Positions 24,207 to 32,966 of a stretch of DNA of 42,044 nucleotides are shown here, one piece after another. Position 1 is the stretch's first letter; the number at the start of each line of letters is the position of its first letter. The notes under the pieces were generated by a model. The model was not told the DNA's origin. It did no database searches and saw only the letters and a list, made by a program, of their open reading frames with translations. Source of the DNA: Ignavibacteria bacterium RBG_16_34_14 (GTDB lineage: Bacteria > Bacteroidota > Ignavibacteria > Ignavibacteriales > Ignavibacteriaceae); the NCBI GenBank assembly GCA_001802865.1, contig MHAF01000019.1, forward strand, positions 9,810 to 51,853, written 5' to 3'. The position numbers and the translations under genes are program-made.

Positions 24207-25163
24207 TTAAAGTATGCTATCTAATGGACTTCTTACACCCAATACAGTTTTCAAAACGTGTGTATATATCATAGTTGTCTTAACTGATTTGTGCCCTAAT
24301 ATTTCCTGTACCGTTCTAATATCGTGACCGGAATCCAATAAGTGTGTTGCAAAACTATGTCTGAAAGTATGTGTTGAACCAGACTTATTAATTCCGGCTA
24401 ATCTGATTGCCTTCTTAACTTCTTTCTGGATTACACTTTCATGAATGTGATACCTGTACTTCTTTTTTGTCTTTTCATCATAAATTAATCCTTTTGCAGG
24501 AAATAAATATTGCCAACCAAACTCTTTTGAAGCATTTAGATACTTTTTACTTAAAGCATAAGGCAGTGTTGTTTCTCCTAAACCACTTTTCAAATCTAGT
24601 TGATGAAGGTTTTTTACCTTTCTTATCTGTTCTTTCAGTTGTGGAACTAACTTTTGTGGCAATACAGTTATTCTGTCTTGTTCACCTTTTCCATCTCTTA
24701 CAATAATTTGATTCATTTCGAAATCAATATCTTTTACCCTTAGTCTTAATCCCTCTGAAAGCCTTGAACCGGTTCCATAAAGTAAACTAATAAATAGCTT
24801 CGGAATACCTTGAAGATTATCAAGAATATCTTTTGATTCTTTACGGGAAAATATAACTGGTAAATGTTTTATTCTTCTGGTTCTGTTAATTTCATTAATA
24901 AAATCAATTTCTTTTTTAAGAATATTTTTGTATAAAAAAAGAATTGACTGTAAAGCTTGATTCTGTGTTGAACTGGATACGTAATGATTATTGGCCAGGT
25001 CGTTTATAAATGTTTTAATCTCTTGGGTGCCCATTTCAATCGGATGTCGTTTGTTATGGAAAATAATAAAACGCTTAATCCAGTTAAGGTAGGTCTTTTC
25101 GGTTCGTATGCTGTAATGCCTTGTTCTTAATTCCATACGAACTATGTCAAGAAGCTTAGGCAT
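24207..25163 (-). CDS. intI: Integron integrase (tyrosine recombinase, IntI family)
   Basis: A 318-aa tyrosine recombinase. Catalytic residues in order: Arg134 (GTGSRLSEG), Lys159, His265 and Arg268 ([12 protein letters not shown]), His291 ([16 protein letters not shown]) and Tyr300. Between the two halves, residues ~186-225 form an insert ([18 protein letters not shown], then [13 protein letters not shown]) matching the segment found in IntI integrases and absent from XerC/D. The C-terminus GVRSPLD is also an IntI signature. The N-terminal SAM-like domain ([17 protein letters not shown]) is normal. ATG at 25163 with GGGG five bases before. Residues appear intact, so the enzyme is probably active. 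Confidence 0.93.
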   Translation of the reverse strand: MPKLLDIVRMELRTRHYSIRTEKTYLNWIKRFIIFHNKRHPIEMGTQEIKTFINDLANNHYVSSSTQNQALQSILFLYKNILKKEIDFINEINRTRRIKHLPVIFSRKESKDILDNLQGIPKLFISLLYGTGSRLSEGLRLRVKDIDFEMNQIIVRDGKGEQDRITVLPQKLVPQLKEQIRKVKNLHQLDLKSGLGETTLPYALSKKYLNASKEFGWQYLFPAKGLIYDEKTKKKYRYHIHESVIQKEVKKAIRLAGINKSGSTHTFRHSFATHLLDSGHDIRTVQEILGHKSVKTTMIYTHVLKTVLGVRSPLDSIL

Positions 25164-25194
25164 CTTTGCCCCGCATTACTCCTGTAATATTGTA

Positions 25195-25220
25195 ATTATA
25201 ACTTAAAATTTTGTTGTCAA
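25195..25220 (-). promoter_or_regulatory. Possible intI promoter
   Basis: Minus strand TTGACA (25220-25215) and TATAAT (25200-25195) stand about 30 bases before the intI start, but with only 14 bases between them. No LexA-type palindrome, common ahead of proteobacterial intI genes, is seen. Confidence 0.25.
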
Positions 25221-25308
25221 ATAAGCAACGAAAAAATAATTTATTGTTTCCGGATTGTAAGAGCTTTCCTTTCCGCCATGGTGCAGCTGTGACGACCAAT
25301 TGCCAGGC

Positions 25309-25490
25309 TGTCACGGTCGTACCGTGACAGAGAGTATATTATTCTTAGGCTGGTTTTAAAACCTGAAGATTACAAATACTCAAGTGCAAGGAACTATATA
25401 AATAATGATCAATCTATAATACAAGTAAATACTTAGATGGGAGGAATATACTCACCTTAATTATTCTTTCCGTCACGGTACGACCATGAC
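25309..25490. repeat. Pair of inverted GTCACGG..CCGTGAC palindromic repeats
   Basis: GTCACGGTCGTACCGTGAC (25310-25328) is itself a palindrome; a near-perfect inverted copy, GTCACGGTACGACCATGAC, is at 25472-25490 (one mismatch), and a partial GTGACGAC word precedes the first. The 140 bases between are AT-rich with no ORF. Looks like a REP/MITE-type element in the 443-bp gap between ggt and intI, which otherwise shows only the intI promoter candidate and the hairpin at 25551. Confidence 0.65.
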
Positions 25491-25550
25491 GACAAGGTTA
25501 AAGAACTTTTCAAAAAATTACTTTTTCAAAAAACATATCTTGAGAATATG

Positions 25551-25577
25551 CAGGGACAAGGCGTCGCCTTGTCTCTG
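25551..25577 (-). terminator. GACAAGGCG/CGCCTTGTC hairpin after ggt
   Basis: CAGGGACAAGGCG (25551-25563), one base, then CGCCTTGTCTCTG (25565-25577): a 13-bp stem with one G-T pair, 30 bases past the ggt stop. No U-run follows on the minus strand; it may be a REP unit or a Rho-assisted terminator. Confidence 0.5.
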
Positions 25578-25606
25578 CTGTCTAATATCTGCAATAATAT
25601 CTGAAT

Positions 25607-27292
25607 TTAATACCCACTAACTCCGCCATAACCTCTTGGATCTGTTTCACCCCAGATAAGATTTTTATCATCAATCATAATTCCTTCAACTCTTCCAAGA
25701 TCAGTTTCTCTTCCAAGCTTATGCCCAAGCTTTATTAAATTATCTTTTACATCTTGTGTAAGAGCAAAAGGCTCATAGTCAATAGAATCAGGCAGCCATT
25801 GATGATGAATTCGGGGCATATCAATTGCTTTTTTAATGTTCATTCCGAAATCCAGACAGTTCAGCACAACTTGCAGAACAACTGTAATTATTGTTGAACC
25901 GCCGGGTGAACCTAAAATTAAATATGGTTTACCTTCTTTAAGAATAATAGTTGGTGCCATTGAACTCAACATTCTTTTACCAGGTTCAATTGCATTTGCT
26001 TCACCCCCAATTAAACCATAAATATTCGGCTCACCGGGTTTAGAGCTGAAATCATCCATCTCATTGTTCATCAAAAAACCTGCACCATCAACTACTATTT
26101 TATTCCCGTAAGAAGAATTTATCGTTGTTGTTGTGCTTACAGCATTTCCATAGCTGTCATAAACAGAGTAATGAGTTGTCTCATTGCTTTCAAGAAAAGA
26201 AATTTTATCTGATGGTGAAATTTCAGAAGAAGGAGTTGCTGTATTTTTTATCTTTTTAAAAATCTCTTTTGCATATTCTTTGGATAAAAGAGAGTTTACA
26301 GGAACTTTATAAAAATCAGGATCACCTAGATGTTTGGATCTATCTGCATAAACATATTTCATCGCTTCAACAAGCTTGTGAATGTAGCTGCTGCTTCCCC
26401 ATTCTTCTTTTGCGAAAGAATAATTCTCAAGAATGTTAAGGAGCTGAATCAAGCAAACACCGCCGGAAGATGGTGGTCCCATTGATATTATTTTATAACC
26501 TCTGTAAGAACCTTTAATGGGTTCTCTTTCAATAGGCTTGTAAACTTCCAAATCATTGAAAGTAATATATCCACCATTTTTCTGAATCTGATCAACAAAC
26601 AATTCTGCAGTTTTGCCTTTGTAAAATCCATCTCTTCCTTTCTCTTTAAGCTGCTTTAATGTCCAGGCAAGATTCGGCTGGAAAAATCTATCTCCCTCTT
26701 CATAGGGTCTTCCTCCTTTAGAAAAAACATTCATTGAAGATTTATACATGCTGAAATCCTGAAGATTATAACTGAATGATCTTGCTGTGTGGTAATCGAG
26801 AATGAAACCTTCTTCTGCAAGTTTTATTGCAGGTTCTAAAATTTCTGCAAGTGAAAGAGTTCCATATTTTTCCAAAGCATAAAGTAAACCTGCTACACTT
26901 CCGGGTACACCAACAGACGTAACTCCTGAATTACTAAGTTCAGGTATATAATTCCCTTCTCCATCGAGATACATATTACGGTTAGAATTCATCGGAGCTT
27001 TTTCACGGTAATCAATTGTTGTTTCTTTCCCATCAGCAAGATGAATTACCATAAATCCTCCCCCACCCAAATTTCCTGCCGATGGATAAGTTACAGCAAG
27101 TGCAAAACCTACTGCAACTGCTGCATCAACTGCATTACCGCCTTTCTTTAATACCTCAACACCAACTTGTGAGGCAAGCATATTTGCAGAAACAACTTCT
27201 CCGTTTTTATAAGGTGAAGGTAATTGGGAAAATAAATTTGATATTGAGAAAAGAAGAATTAAAGAGAAAAGCTTTTTAGAAAATATCTGCAT
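25607..27292 (-). CDS. ggt: Gamma-glutamyltransferase
   Basis: Exported Ntn-hydrolase that removes the gamma-glutamyl group from glutathione and related peptides. Signal FSLILLFSISNLFSQ at 8-22. The precursor cleaves itself before the nucleophilic Thr372 in ESNETTHYSV. Other hallmarks: GNAVDAAVAVGFALAV, GGGGFMVI, MGPPSSGG and, near the end, the SSMAPTII and GSPGGSTI(I) loops. The 561-aa length is right. It starts inside the end of the MCE gene (17-bp overlap), so the two are translated together. Confidence 0.95.
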   Translation of the reverse strand: MQIFSKKLFSLILLFSISNLFSQLPSPYKNGEVVSANMLASQVGVEVLKKGGNAVDAAVAVGFALAVTYPSAGNLGGGGFMVIHLADGKETTIDYREKAPMNSNRNMYLDGEGNYIPELSNSGVTSVGVPGSVAGLLYALEKYGTLSLAEILEPAIKLAEEGFILDYHTARSFSYNLQDFSMYKSSMNVFSKGGRPYEEGDRFFQPNLAWTLKQLKEKGRDGFYKGKTAELFVDQIQKNGGYITFNDLEVYKPIEREPIKGSYRGYKIISMGPPSSGGVCLIQLLNILENYSFAKEEWGSSSYIHKLVEAMKYVYADRSKHLGDPDFYKVPVNSLLSKEYAKEIFKKIKNTATPSSEISPSDKISFLESNETTHYSVYDSYGNAVSTTTTINSSYGNKIVVDGAGFLMNNEMDDFSSKPGEPNIYGLIGGEANAIEPGKRMLSSMAPTIILKEGKPYLILGSPGGSTIITVVLQVVLNCLDFGMNIKKAIDMPRIHHQWLPDSIDYEPFALTQDVKDNLIKLGHKLGRETDLGRVEGIMIDDKNLIWGETDPRGYGGVSGY

Positions 27293-28184
27293 CTATTTTT
27301 AATCCATCTTCTTTAAGCTGTTGAAGCATTAGTTTTGTTAGTTCATTTAGCTGCTTTAGTGATTGGGTAAGATCTTCATAAATTTTTTCATCATAAATAA
27401 TTTTACCAAGATTATTTTGTTTTGCATTCATCTCATCTGTAAACTGGTTCAGCTTTACAATCAGTTTATCTGTATTCTTTAATACTGATTGTAATTCATC
27501 TACTGAAGCATTCATCTTCTCTTTGTTTGTTTCCAGAAATTTTTTTGCCTCCTCTGTTAGTTCTGCTGAATTTGATGTTAACTGCTTTAAACTATTCCGA
27601 TTCTCATCTATAAGAATGTTAAGTTTTTTTGTTACTTCACTCAGGTTGGACATTGAAGATTTAATATCATTATTAAGCTGCTGGTCCGTTAAATAATTAT
27701 TTAAAGAAGTAAGAGTAATTCTTATATCAGAAATCGTTGAAGTGAAATCCTCCTGGAAAGTACCGACCATTGACATGACCTGCGGAACATCTGCATAAAA
27801 CAAACCTTGCTGTAATTTATTATAATCAATTTCAGTTTGTGAAGTACCCGGAGAGATTTCTACTTTTTTTCCACCCATCAAATCGAGCATTGAGACCGCA
27901 AACTTCGCATCTTCTTTTAAATGAATACTATTATCAACCTTTAAAGTAACTATTACACTTTCTCCATCTATTCTTAAATCTTCAACAAAACCTTTGCGTA
28001 CTCCGTTTACAGTAACAGGGTCGCCGATTTCAAGCCCTGATGTATTATTGAATTTTACTTTAACGGTATTTTCAGTTGGTGTTAGTGAGAAATTTTTTGC
28101 CCATCCCAGAATCCACAACAAAATAATTACTCCGAGCAGGACAGTTAAACCAACTCTTATTTCAGTTTTCCTTTGATCTTTCAT
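27276..28184 (-). CDS. MCE-domain (MlaD-like) lipid-transport protein
   Basis: A 302-aa protein with a single N-terminal membrane anchor (VGLTVLLGVIILLWILGWAKNF) followed by one MCE domain, TVKVKFNNTSGLEIGDPVTV and the hydrophobic DLMGGKKVEISPG segment, then a long coiled-coil tail (about 150-300). MlaD-type proteins form hexamers that carry phospholipids between membranes. The usual partners MlaE and MlaF are not adjacent; the gene sits between a small membrane protein and ggt. Confidence 0.85.
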   Translation of the reverse strand: MKDQRKTEIRVGLTVLLGVIILLWILGWAKNFSLTPTENTVKVKFNNTSGLEIGDPVTVNGVRKGFVEDLRIDGESVIVTLKVDNSIHLKEDAKFAVSMLDLMGGKKVEISPGTSQTEIDYNKLQQGLFYADVPQVMSMVGTFQEDFTSTISDIRITLTSLNNYLTDQQLNNDIKSSMSNLSEVTKKLNILIDENRNSLKQLTSNSAELTEEAKKFLETNKEKMNASVDELQSVLKNTDKLIVKLNQFTDEMNAKQNNLGKIIYDEKIYEDLTQSLKQLNELTKLMLQQLKEDGLKIDADIF

Positions 28185-28543
28185 TTTGCTTCATTTTCTT
28201 TGATTAATTCTTTAAACTTTTCTAACTCGGGTTCATCAATAACGCTGTCCTCTGCCAATTTACCCAAATATACTGCAAGCCAATCAAAATCTTTATCAGT
28301 AATTTTATCTGCATTTTCTATTTTTTCTGCGAGATAATTCTCTAAAATACTTTTTAATGAATCTTTTTCCGGACCAGATTTGACATAAGCAAAATCATCT
28401 TCAATATCGGACATAACCAGGTCTTTTATTATCTTTTTACCCGGTTTTACTAAATCATCAAGATGGTTCTGGATAATATACAGGATTGCTGCAACTAAAA
28501 CAGTTAGTATTATAATTGATTTTATGAAGCAGCCTTTTTTCAA
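28181..28543 (-). CDS. Small anchored protein of unknown function
   Basis: A 120-aa protein with one N-terminal membrane helix (IKSIIILTVLVAAILYIIQ) followed by a charged, mainly helical extracytoplasmic domain (DLVKPGKKIIKDLVMSD... ENYLAEKIENADKITDKDF). Start TTG 28543, with GGGGAATAA ahead; overlaps the MCE gene by four bases. No family recognised. Its position between the CNNM-type gene and the MCE gene suggests an envelope role. Confidence 0.65.
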   Translation of the reverse strand: MKKGCFIKSIIILTVLVAAILYIIQNHLDDLVKPGKKIIKDLVMSDIEDDFAYVKSGPEKDSLKSILENYLAEKIENADKITDKDFDWLAVYLGKLAEDSVIDEPELEKFKELIKENEAK

Positions 28544-28547
28544 AAAA

Positions 28548-29828
28548 TTATTCCCCTTTTATTTTTTTAATCAGCACTTTGTTAATTCGTTTTCTTGTCA
28601 CTTCTTTAACTGTAAACTTAAAATTTTCCAGATTAAAATTATAGTTTTCCTTCGGAATATGACCAGCCTGGTTTAAAACTAATCCGGCAAGTGTATCAAA
28701 GTCTTCAGTCTCCACTTTTATACTAGTGTTAAGAAGTTCATTTAATTCATCAATGGAAATCCTTCCAGAGACAATATATTTATTATCTTCAACCTTGATA
28801 ACGGAGTTTTCTTCTTTATCATATTCATCTCTAATCTCACCTACTATCTCTTCAATTATATCCTCTAAGGTTATTAAACCAGCAGTTCCGCCGTATTCAT
28901 CAACAACAATTGCAATATGCATTTTCTTTTCCTGGAATTCATACATAAGGTCATTTATCATTTTAGTCTTTGGTATGAACATAGCTTTGCGGGCAATTTT
29001 CATAATATCAAAACCATTTAAATTTTTATTCAGCAGATATTTAAGAATATCTTTGGCATAAATAATTCCAATAATTTCATCAAGATTTCTCTTGTAAAGA
29101 GGAATTCTGCTGTGCTGCGACGATTTTATAATTTCAATTAACTCAGGTAATGTAGTATCTGCGGCAACGGAGATCATATCAACTCTCGGTGTCATAACCT
29201 CTTGCACACCAACAGATTTAAAGTCAACTATACTCTGAATTATTCCATGTTCTTCTTCTTTAAGAGTCCCTATCTCATGCCCAAAATCTGCCAACTCAGT
29301 AATTTCTTCAGGCGAAATAGCTGCTTTACCGTGGTCAAACTTTATTTTCGCAACAATAGACCTTATCAACTCTGTTATGGTTTCTGAAACCGGATAAATA
29401 ATTATGCTAAACCAATAGAGCGGAATTGAAATTAATTTAGCAACTGTAAGTGGATTTTTTGCCGCCCATAACTTTGGTGTAAGTTCCCCAAAGATTATTA
29501 CAAGGATTGTTAATAAAATTATCTGGAGTGTAAATACAAATTCTTTAGATAAATTTGTGGCTTTCAGAATATCAAGTGCAAGTGATACTGCCACAATGGA
29601 TGCAGCAACATTTACAAAAGTATTACCTATTAAAATTGAAACAAGTAATCTTCTTGGATGTTCAATTAGGTCCGAAAGATATCTCTCAACAAGAGAATTA
29701 ATACCTGAATTATTTTTTAGCTTTCTCTTGTCGAGAGAAAATAAAGCCACTTCGGATGCAGAAAAAAACCCTGAAAGGAGCAGTAAAATCAGAAGAAAAA
29801 TAATTCTAACTTGCCAGTAAATATCCAA
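28548..29828 (-). CDS. CNNM/CorC-family membrane protein with CBS domains
   Basis: A 426-aa protein: an N-terminal DUF21 transmembrane domain (about 1-190, three to four helices, starting IIFLLILLLLSGFFSASEVALF), then a CBS pair (VMTPRVDMISVAADTTLPEL ... SRIPLYKRNLDEIIGIIY and the second repeat), and a CorC_HlyC domain at the C-terminus (FDTLAGLVLNQAGHIPKE). Such proteins are linked to Mg2+/Co2+ efflux or transport and often annotated as hemolysins. Start TTG at 29828. First gene of a four-gene unit leading to ggt. Confidence 0.9.
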   Translation of the reverse strand: MDIYWQVRIIFLLILLLLSGFFSASEVALFSLDKRKLKNNSGINSLVERYLSDLIEHPRRLLVSILIGNTFVNVAASIVAVSLALDILKATNLSKEFVFTLQIILLTILVIIFGELTPKLWAAKNPLTVAKLISIPLYWFSIIIYPVSETITELIRSIVAKIKFDHGKAAISPEEITELADFGHEIGTLKEEEHGIIQSIVDFKSVGVQEVMTPRVDMISVAADTTLPELIEIIKSSQHSRIPLYKRNLDEIIGIIYAKDILKYLLNKNLNGFDIMKIARKAMFIPKTKMINDLMYEFQEKKMHIAIVVDEYGGTAGLITLEDIIEEIVGEIRDEYDKEENSVIKVEDNKYIVSGRISIDELNELLNTSIKVETEDFDTLAGLVLNQAGHIPKENYNFNLENFKFTVKEVTRKRINKVLIKKIKGE

Positions 29829-29863
29829 ATAATAATTTCATTCCTACTCTGTTAAACTTATAC

Positions 29864-30271
29864 TTAAAACGGAAGATCATCATTTTCTTCAACGCTTACA
29901 TCAGGTTCCGAAACCTGTGCTTGAGGTTCTTCTGCTATTCCTGAGGAATCAAGCGGGATTAAGCGTTCAGAAATTACTTCCATCGAATAACGTTTGTTGC
30001 CATCCTTATCTGTATAATCCCTCTTGGAAATCCTTCCTTCTACATAAAACTTTCTTCCCTTTTTAAGGTTTTCCTTAAAATAATCCGAAAGATTCCATGA
30101 TTTAATGTTATGCCATGTTGTTTCATCTACCCAGTTTCCATCCTTCCCTTTATACCTATTATTTGTTGCAAGAGTAAAAGTTGTAACGGAAAGATTGTTA
30201 GTTGTAAACCTAGTCTCACAATCTTTGCCGAGATGACCGATGAGCATAACCTTATTTAATGAAAAAGCCAT
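29864..30271 (-). CDS. ssb: Single-stranded DNA-binding protein
   Basis: A 135-aa OB-fold protein: NKVMLIGHLGKDCETRFT at the start, then FTLATNNRYKGKDGNWVDET with WHNIKSW, and the acidic tail ending DDLPF that recruits repair partners. The frame is open four codons further to a TTG at 30283, but the ATG at 30271 is preceded by GGAGGGT at the right spacing, so I chose it. Confidence 0.95.
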   Translation of the reverse strand: MAFSLNKVMLIGHLGKDCETRFTTNNLSVTTFTLATNNRYKGKDGNWVDETTWHNIKSWNLSDYFKENLKKGRKFYVEGRISKRDYTDKDGNKRYSMEVISERLIPLDSSGIAEEPQAQVSEPDVSVEENDDLPF

Positions 30272-30594
30272 TGTACCCTCCAATCTGTGGTGAAAATTAT
30301 TTTCAATTTAAGTAATAGACTGAATAAATCTACTATTAAAAATAAAATTTAACAACAATAAATGTTTATTATTTACCAAATAATATTGTAAAATTTACAT
30401 GAAAATAAATGAAGTTTTCAGGTAAGAATCAAATCATTTCTAAAATCAAGACACCCCTCTCTTATATGAGTAACAAAAGAATACAGTAGAAGTTGGTTTT
30501 TTCAAAAACTTTTTTAATCAAAATGAAAGCTTTTTGATTGCATAGATTTTGATAAAAATAAGCAATAATTAAGCAATAACACCGGAGATATTTA
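30272..30594. promoter_or_regulatory. Divergent intergenic region between ssb and the pilin-like operon
   Basis: A 323-bp AT-rich gap holding promoters for both directions. On the plus strand GGAGATATTTA precedes the first pilin-like ATG at 30595. I see no ORF, hairpin or repeat I can defend here. Confidence 0.4.
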
Positions 30595-31104
30595 ATGAAT
30601 ACAGGCCAATCGCTTATAACTATTGCAGCAATGATGCTCTTGTCTATTACTGTCCTGAGGGTAAATAATAATTTGCTTAGTACTAATTCAACTTTAATGG
30701 ATACAAAATTTGGTGTTCTGGGTGTTTCACTTGGTACTTCACTAATTGAAGAAGCAAGCAAAAAAGCTTTTGATTTGGCCGGAAGTGATGATGCAATTTC
30801 CGATATTAATCTTTTAACAGCTCCGGGTTCTTTAGGCCCAGCGTCTGGTGAAATGTACCCGAATTTTAATGACTTTGATGACTATAATGGTTTTTTAGAT
30901 ACAATTGATACAATGCCTTCAGCAAAATTCGTCTTAAAATGTGAAGTCTGTTATATTGATCCGGCAAACCCGGATATTAAAGTAAATTACAGAACCTGGC
31001 ATAAAAAAATGACTGTTCAAATTACAAGCCCTAGCATGGGAAATGATGAAAAAAGAGATACTGTAAAATTATCTTCAGTATTTAGTTATTGGTACTTCAG
31101 ATAA
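30595..31104 (+). CDS. Pilin-like protein 1
   Basis: A 169-aa protein with one N-terminal hydrophobic helix right after a four-residue leader (MNTG, then QSLITIAAMMLLSITVL), followed by an extended polar region and a beta-rich end (HKKMTVQITSP, VKLSSVFSYWYFR). The Gly before the helix recalls the prepilin-peptidase site, although the usual Glu at +5 is Thr here. It is the first of three co-directional genes with the same design, 14 bp before the next. Best explained as a minor pilin or pseudopilin of the PilV/PilW/PilX type, but no sequence motif proves it. Confidence 0.6.
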   Translation: MNTGQSLITIAAMMLLSITVLRVNNNLLSTNSTLMDTKFGVLGVSLGTSLIEEASKKAFDLAGSDDAISDINLLTAPGSLGPASGEMYPNFNDFDDYNGFLDTIDTMPSAKFVLKCEVCYIDPANPDIKVNYRTWHKKMTVQITSPSMGNDEKRDTVKLSSVFSYWYFR

Positions 31105-31118
31105 AGGAAAGGTGAAAG

Positions 31119-31715
31119 ATGGGATTTAGTACTATAATAGATATACTTGGTTCAATGCTCATTGGTGGTACGCTGCTGGTTATCTTGTGGAGACTTAATG
31201 ATGCCACAACTGCCAATACATATAATTATAGCGGTGAATTATCTCTTCAGCAAAACCTTGCTACTGTAGCTACAATCATTGAACATGACTTCAGAAAAAT
31301 CGGTTATTGTGCAAATTGGAATATAATGCCTGACTCCGGCAGAATTTTTTTAGCAGATACCAGTAAAATAAAATTTCTAACTGATGTTCAAAATGATGGC
31401 GTTATTGACTCAATGTATTATTATCTTGGACCAACCAGCGAACTAAATATGACCGAGAATCCCCGAGACAGAGTTTTGTACAGAGTCATCAATAATGAAA
31501 CACCGGTTAAATCAAATCTCGGAGTAACCCAATTTTATTTAATATATTTTAACCCGTTGGGTGATACAATTCCTTTTCCTATTACAGAACCTGACGAAAT
31601 AGCAACAATGGAAATTAATTTAACGGTAGAAAACACATCTGCATATGATCAGCAGTATTCAAGTGCTTTCTGGCGGCAGATAAGATTAGTTGCAAGAAAT
31701 TTAAAAAACAGATAA
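31119..31715 (+). CDS. Pilin-like protein 2 (PilW-like)
   Basis: A 198-aa protein starting MGFSTIIDILGSMLIGGTLL: the GF pair at the head of a hydrophobic helix is close to the type IV prepilin motif G-F-(T/S)-L-(I/V)-E, with Asp near the Glu position, but with only two residues of leader. The helix is followed by an ATVATIIEHDFRKIGYCANW stretch typical of the PilW/PulJ 'ALxxLxxDLRxAG' region, a good match to pseudopilin J-type proteins. The rest is a beta-rich globular domain. Ribosome binding site AAAGGTGAAAG before the ATG. Confidence 0.65.
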   Translation: MGFSTIIDILGSMLIGGTLLVILWRLNDATTANTYNYSGELSLQQNLATVATIIEHDFRKIGYCANWNIMPDSGRIFLADTSKIKFLTDVQNDGVIDSMYYYLGPTSELNMTENPRDRVLYRVINNETPVKSNLGVTQFYLIYFNPLGDTIPFPITEPDEIATMEINLTVENTSAYDQQYSSAFWRQIRLVARNLKNR

Positions 31716-31727
31716 GGAGAAATTAAG

Positions 31728-32948
31728 ATGGGAGGAAAAGCTGCTCTACTTTTAGTTTGCGGTTTTAGCCTGCTTTTTATGGTGGTTTCAAAAAATTTTG
31801 GAAATATTACTACCCGTGCAGTTGATAATGAAGTGAATTATAATGATGAGACTGTTGCACATAATATTGCTGTTAGCGGTGCTAATATGGCTGCCAACCA
31901 GATATTCCTTGATAATAAATGGGATGAAGGTTACGATAAAAGAAGTTTCATGAATGGCGATGTTGATGTGGTTGTTGAGGTTCTTGATGCATTCCAGGAC
32001 ATAAGAAGAATAACATCTACAGGTACTTTCAGAGATGTGACTCACCAGGTACAGGTTACATTATCTCCAAGCAGATTTTCTAAATTTGCTTATTATTCTA
32101 TAAATGAGGGCGGAACAATCTGGTGGACAGGTAATGATACTGTGTGGGGACCTTTTCATACTCAGGATTATATGAGGGTAAAAAGCCATCCCGTTTTTTA
32201 TGGTAAAGCAACTACAAAACGGAAGTTAATTTATTATACCAGCAAAAATAATGATTATCCAAAATTCTATGGTGGTTTTGAGCAAGGAGTTGATCTTCCT
32301 CTTCCCACAGATGGTTTAACACCAATCGAAGCTGTAGCTGATGATAACGGATATAAATTTATTAATAAAGACACCGTATATCTTACATTTGCTGGTGACA
32401 GCATTAAGTATAGGTATCAATGGAACACAACCGATACAACTGTACTAACTGCTTCATTAGCACCAAACGGTGTTATATTTGCAAAGAATTCAGTTGTTAG
32501 ATTAAAAGGAACGGTGAAGGGTCAATACACAGTTGCAGTTTCAGGTTCAAGTGGTAAAGGCAAAGTCTTTCTTGATGATGATATTGTTTATTCCCAAGAT
32601 CCTCGTGTTTATCCGAATTCAACAGATTTGTTAGGAATTGTAGCTAAGAACCATATTTTAATTACTGAAAATACAGCCAATAATAATAATATAAATATTC
32701 ATGCTTCAATGTATTCCGAAAGTTATGGATTCGGAGCAGAAAATTATAGTACGAGACCTGTTAGTGGAAACATAAATTTATTAGGTGGTATTATTCAGAA
32801 TATAAGACAAGCTGTGGGAACTTTTAGCGGAACAACAACAACGCATGGCTTTAATAAAAGATATAGATATGATGAAAGGTTAATGCACAGTTATCCCCCG
32901 GCGTTTCCCGGAACCGGCAAATATGAAATTGTTTCCTGGTTAGAATAA
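31728..32948 (+). CDS. Pilin-like protein 3 (PilX-like, large)
   Basis: A 406-aa protein with an MGG leader and a hydrophobic helix (KAALLLVCGFSLLFMVVSKN) followed by an AHNIAVSGANMAANQIF stretch, as in the PilX/GspK N-terminal pattern of helix, then Ala/Asn-rich coiled region. The remaining 300 residues are a beta-rich ectodomain (TVWGPFHTQDYMRV, GIVAKNHILITENTA) resembling proteins annotated DUF4900 or PilX-like; this is memory, not a search. The last gene of the operon, ended by a strong hairpin. Probably the tip or minor pilin of a type IV pilus or T2SS-like apparatus; the ATPase and peptidase genes are not in the window. Confidence 0.6.
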   Translation: MGGKAALLLVCGFSLLFMVVSKNFGNITTRAVDNEVNYNDETVAHNIAVSGANMAANQIFLDNKWDEGYDKRSFMNGDVDVVVEVLDAFQDIRRITSTGTFRDVTHQVQVTLSPSRFSKFAYYSINEGGTIWWTGNDTVWGPFHTQDYMRVKSHPVFYGKATTKRKLIYYTSKNNDYPKFYGGFEQGVDLPLPTDGLTPIEAVADDNGYKFINKDTVYLTFAGDSIKYRYQWNTTDTTVLTASLAPNGVIFAKNSVVRLKGTVKGQYTVAVSGSSGKGKVFLDDDIVYSQDPRVYPNSTDLLGIVAKNHILITENTANNNNINIHASMYSESYGFGAENYSTRPVSGNINLLGGIIQNIRQAVGTFSGTTTTHGFNKRYRYDERLMHSYPPAFPGTGKYEIVSWLE

Positions 32949-32966
32949 TATTTTTGGGGATAATGC

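Larger units (their letters stand above)
22410..25163 (-). mobile_element. Small chromosomal integron: intI, three attC-like sites, two cassettes
   Basis: An IntI-type integrase (24207-25163) is followed at its 3' side by three imperfect palindromes bounded by ATATAAC/GTTATAT (24083-24144, 23544-23730, 22410-22477). They delimit a structured cassette without an intact ORF (23724-24089) and a cassette with one secreted-protein gene (22471-23550). The integrase and the cassette gene point the same way, so the attachment end lies downstream of intI rather than upstream, an 'inverted' layout known from Treponema denticola. Outer limits are uncertain; the array appears to end before acpS. Confidence 0.7.

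Noticed and set aside
25195-25220. LexA-regulated promoter for intI
   Set aside because: No CTG-N10-CAG-type palindrome is present near the start; only a weakly spaced promoter candidate is listed.
30462-30761. Minus-strand 99-aa frame across the ssb/pilin gap
   Set aside because: Overlaps the start of a better-supported plus-strand gene and has no recognisable pattern or start signal.
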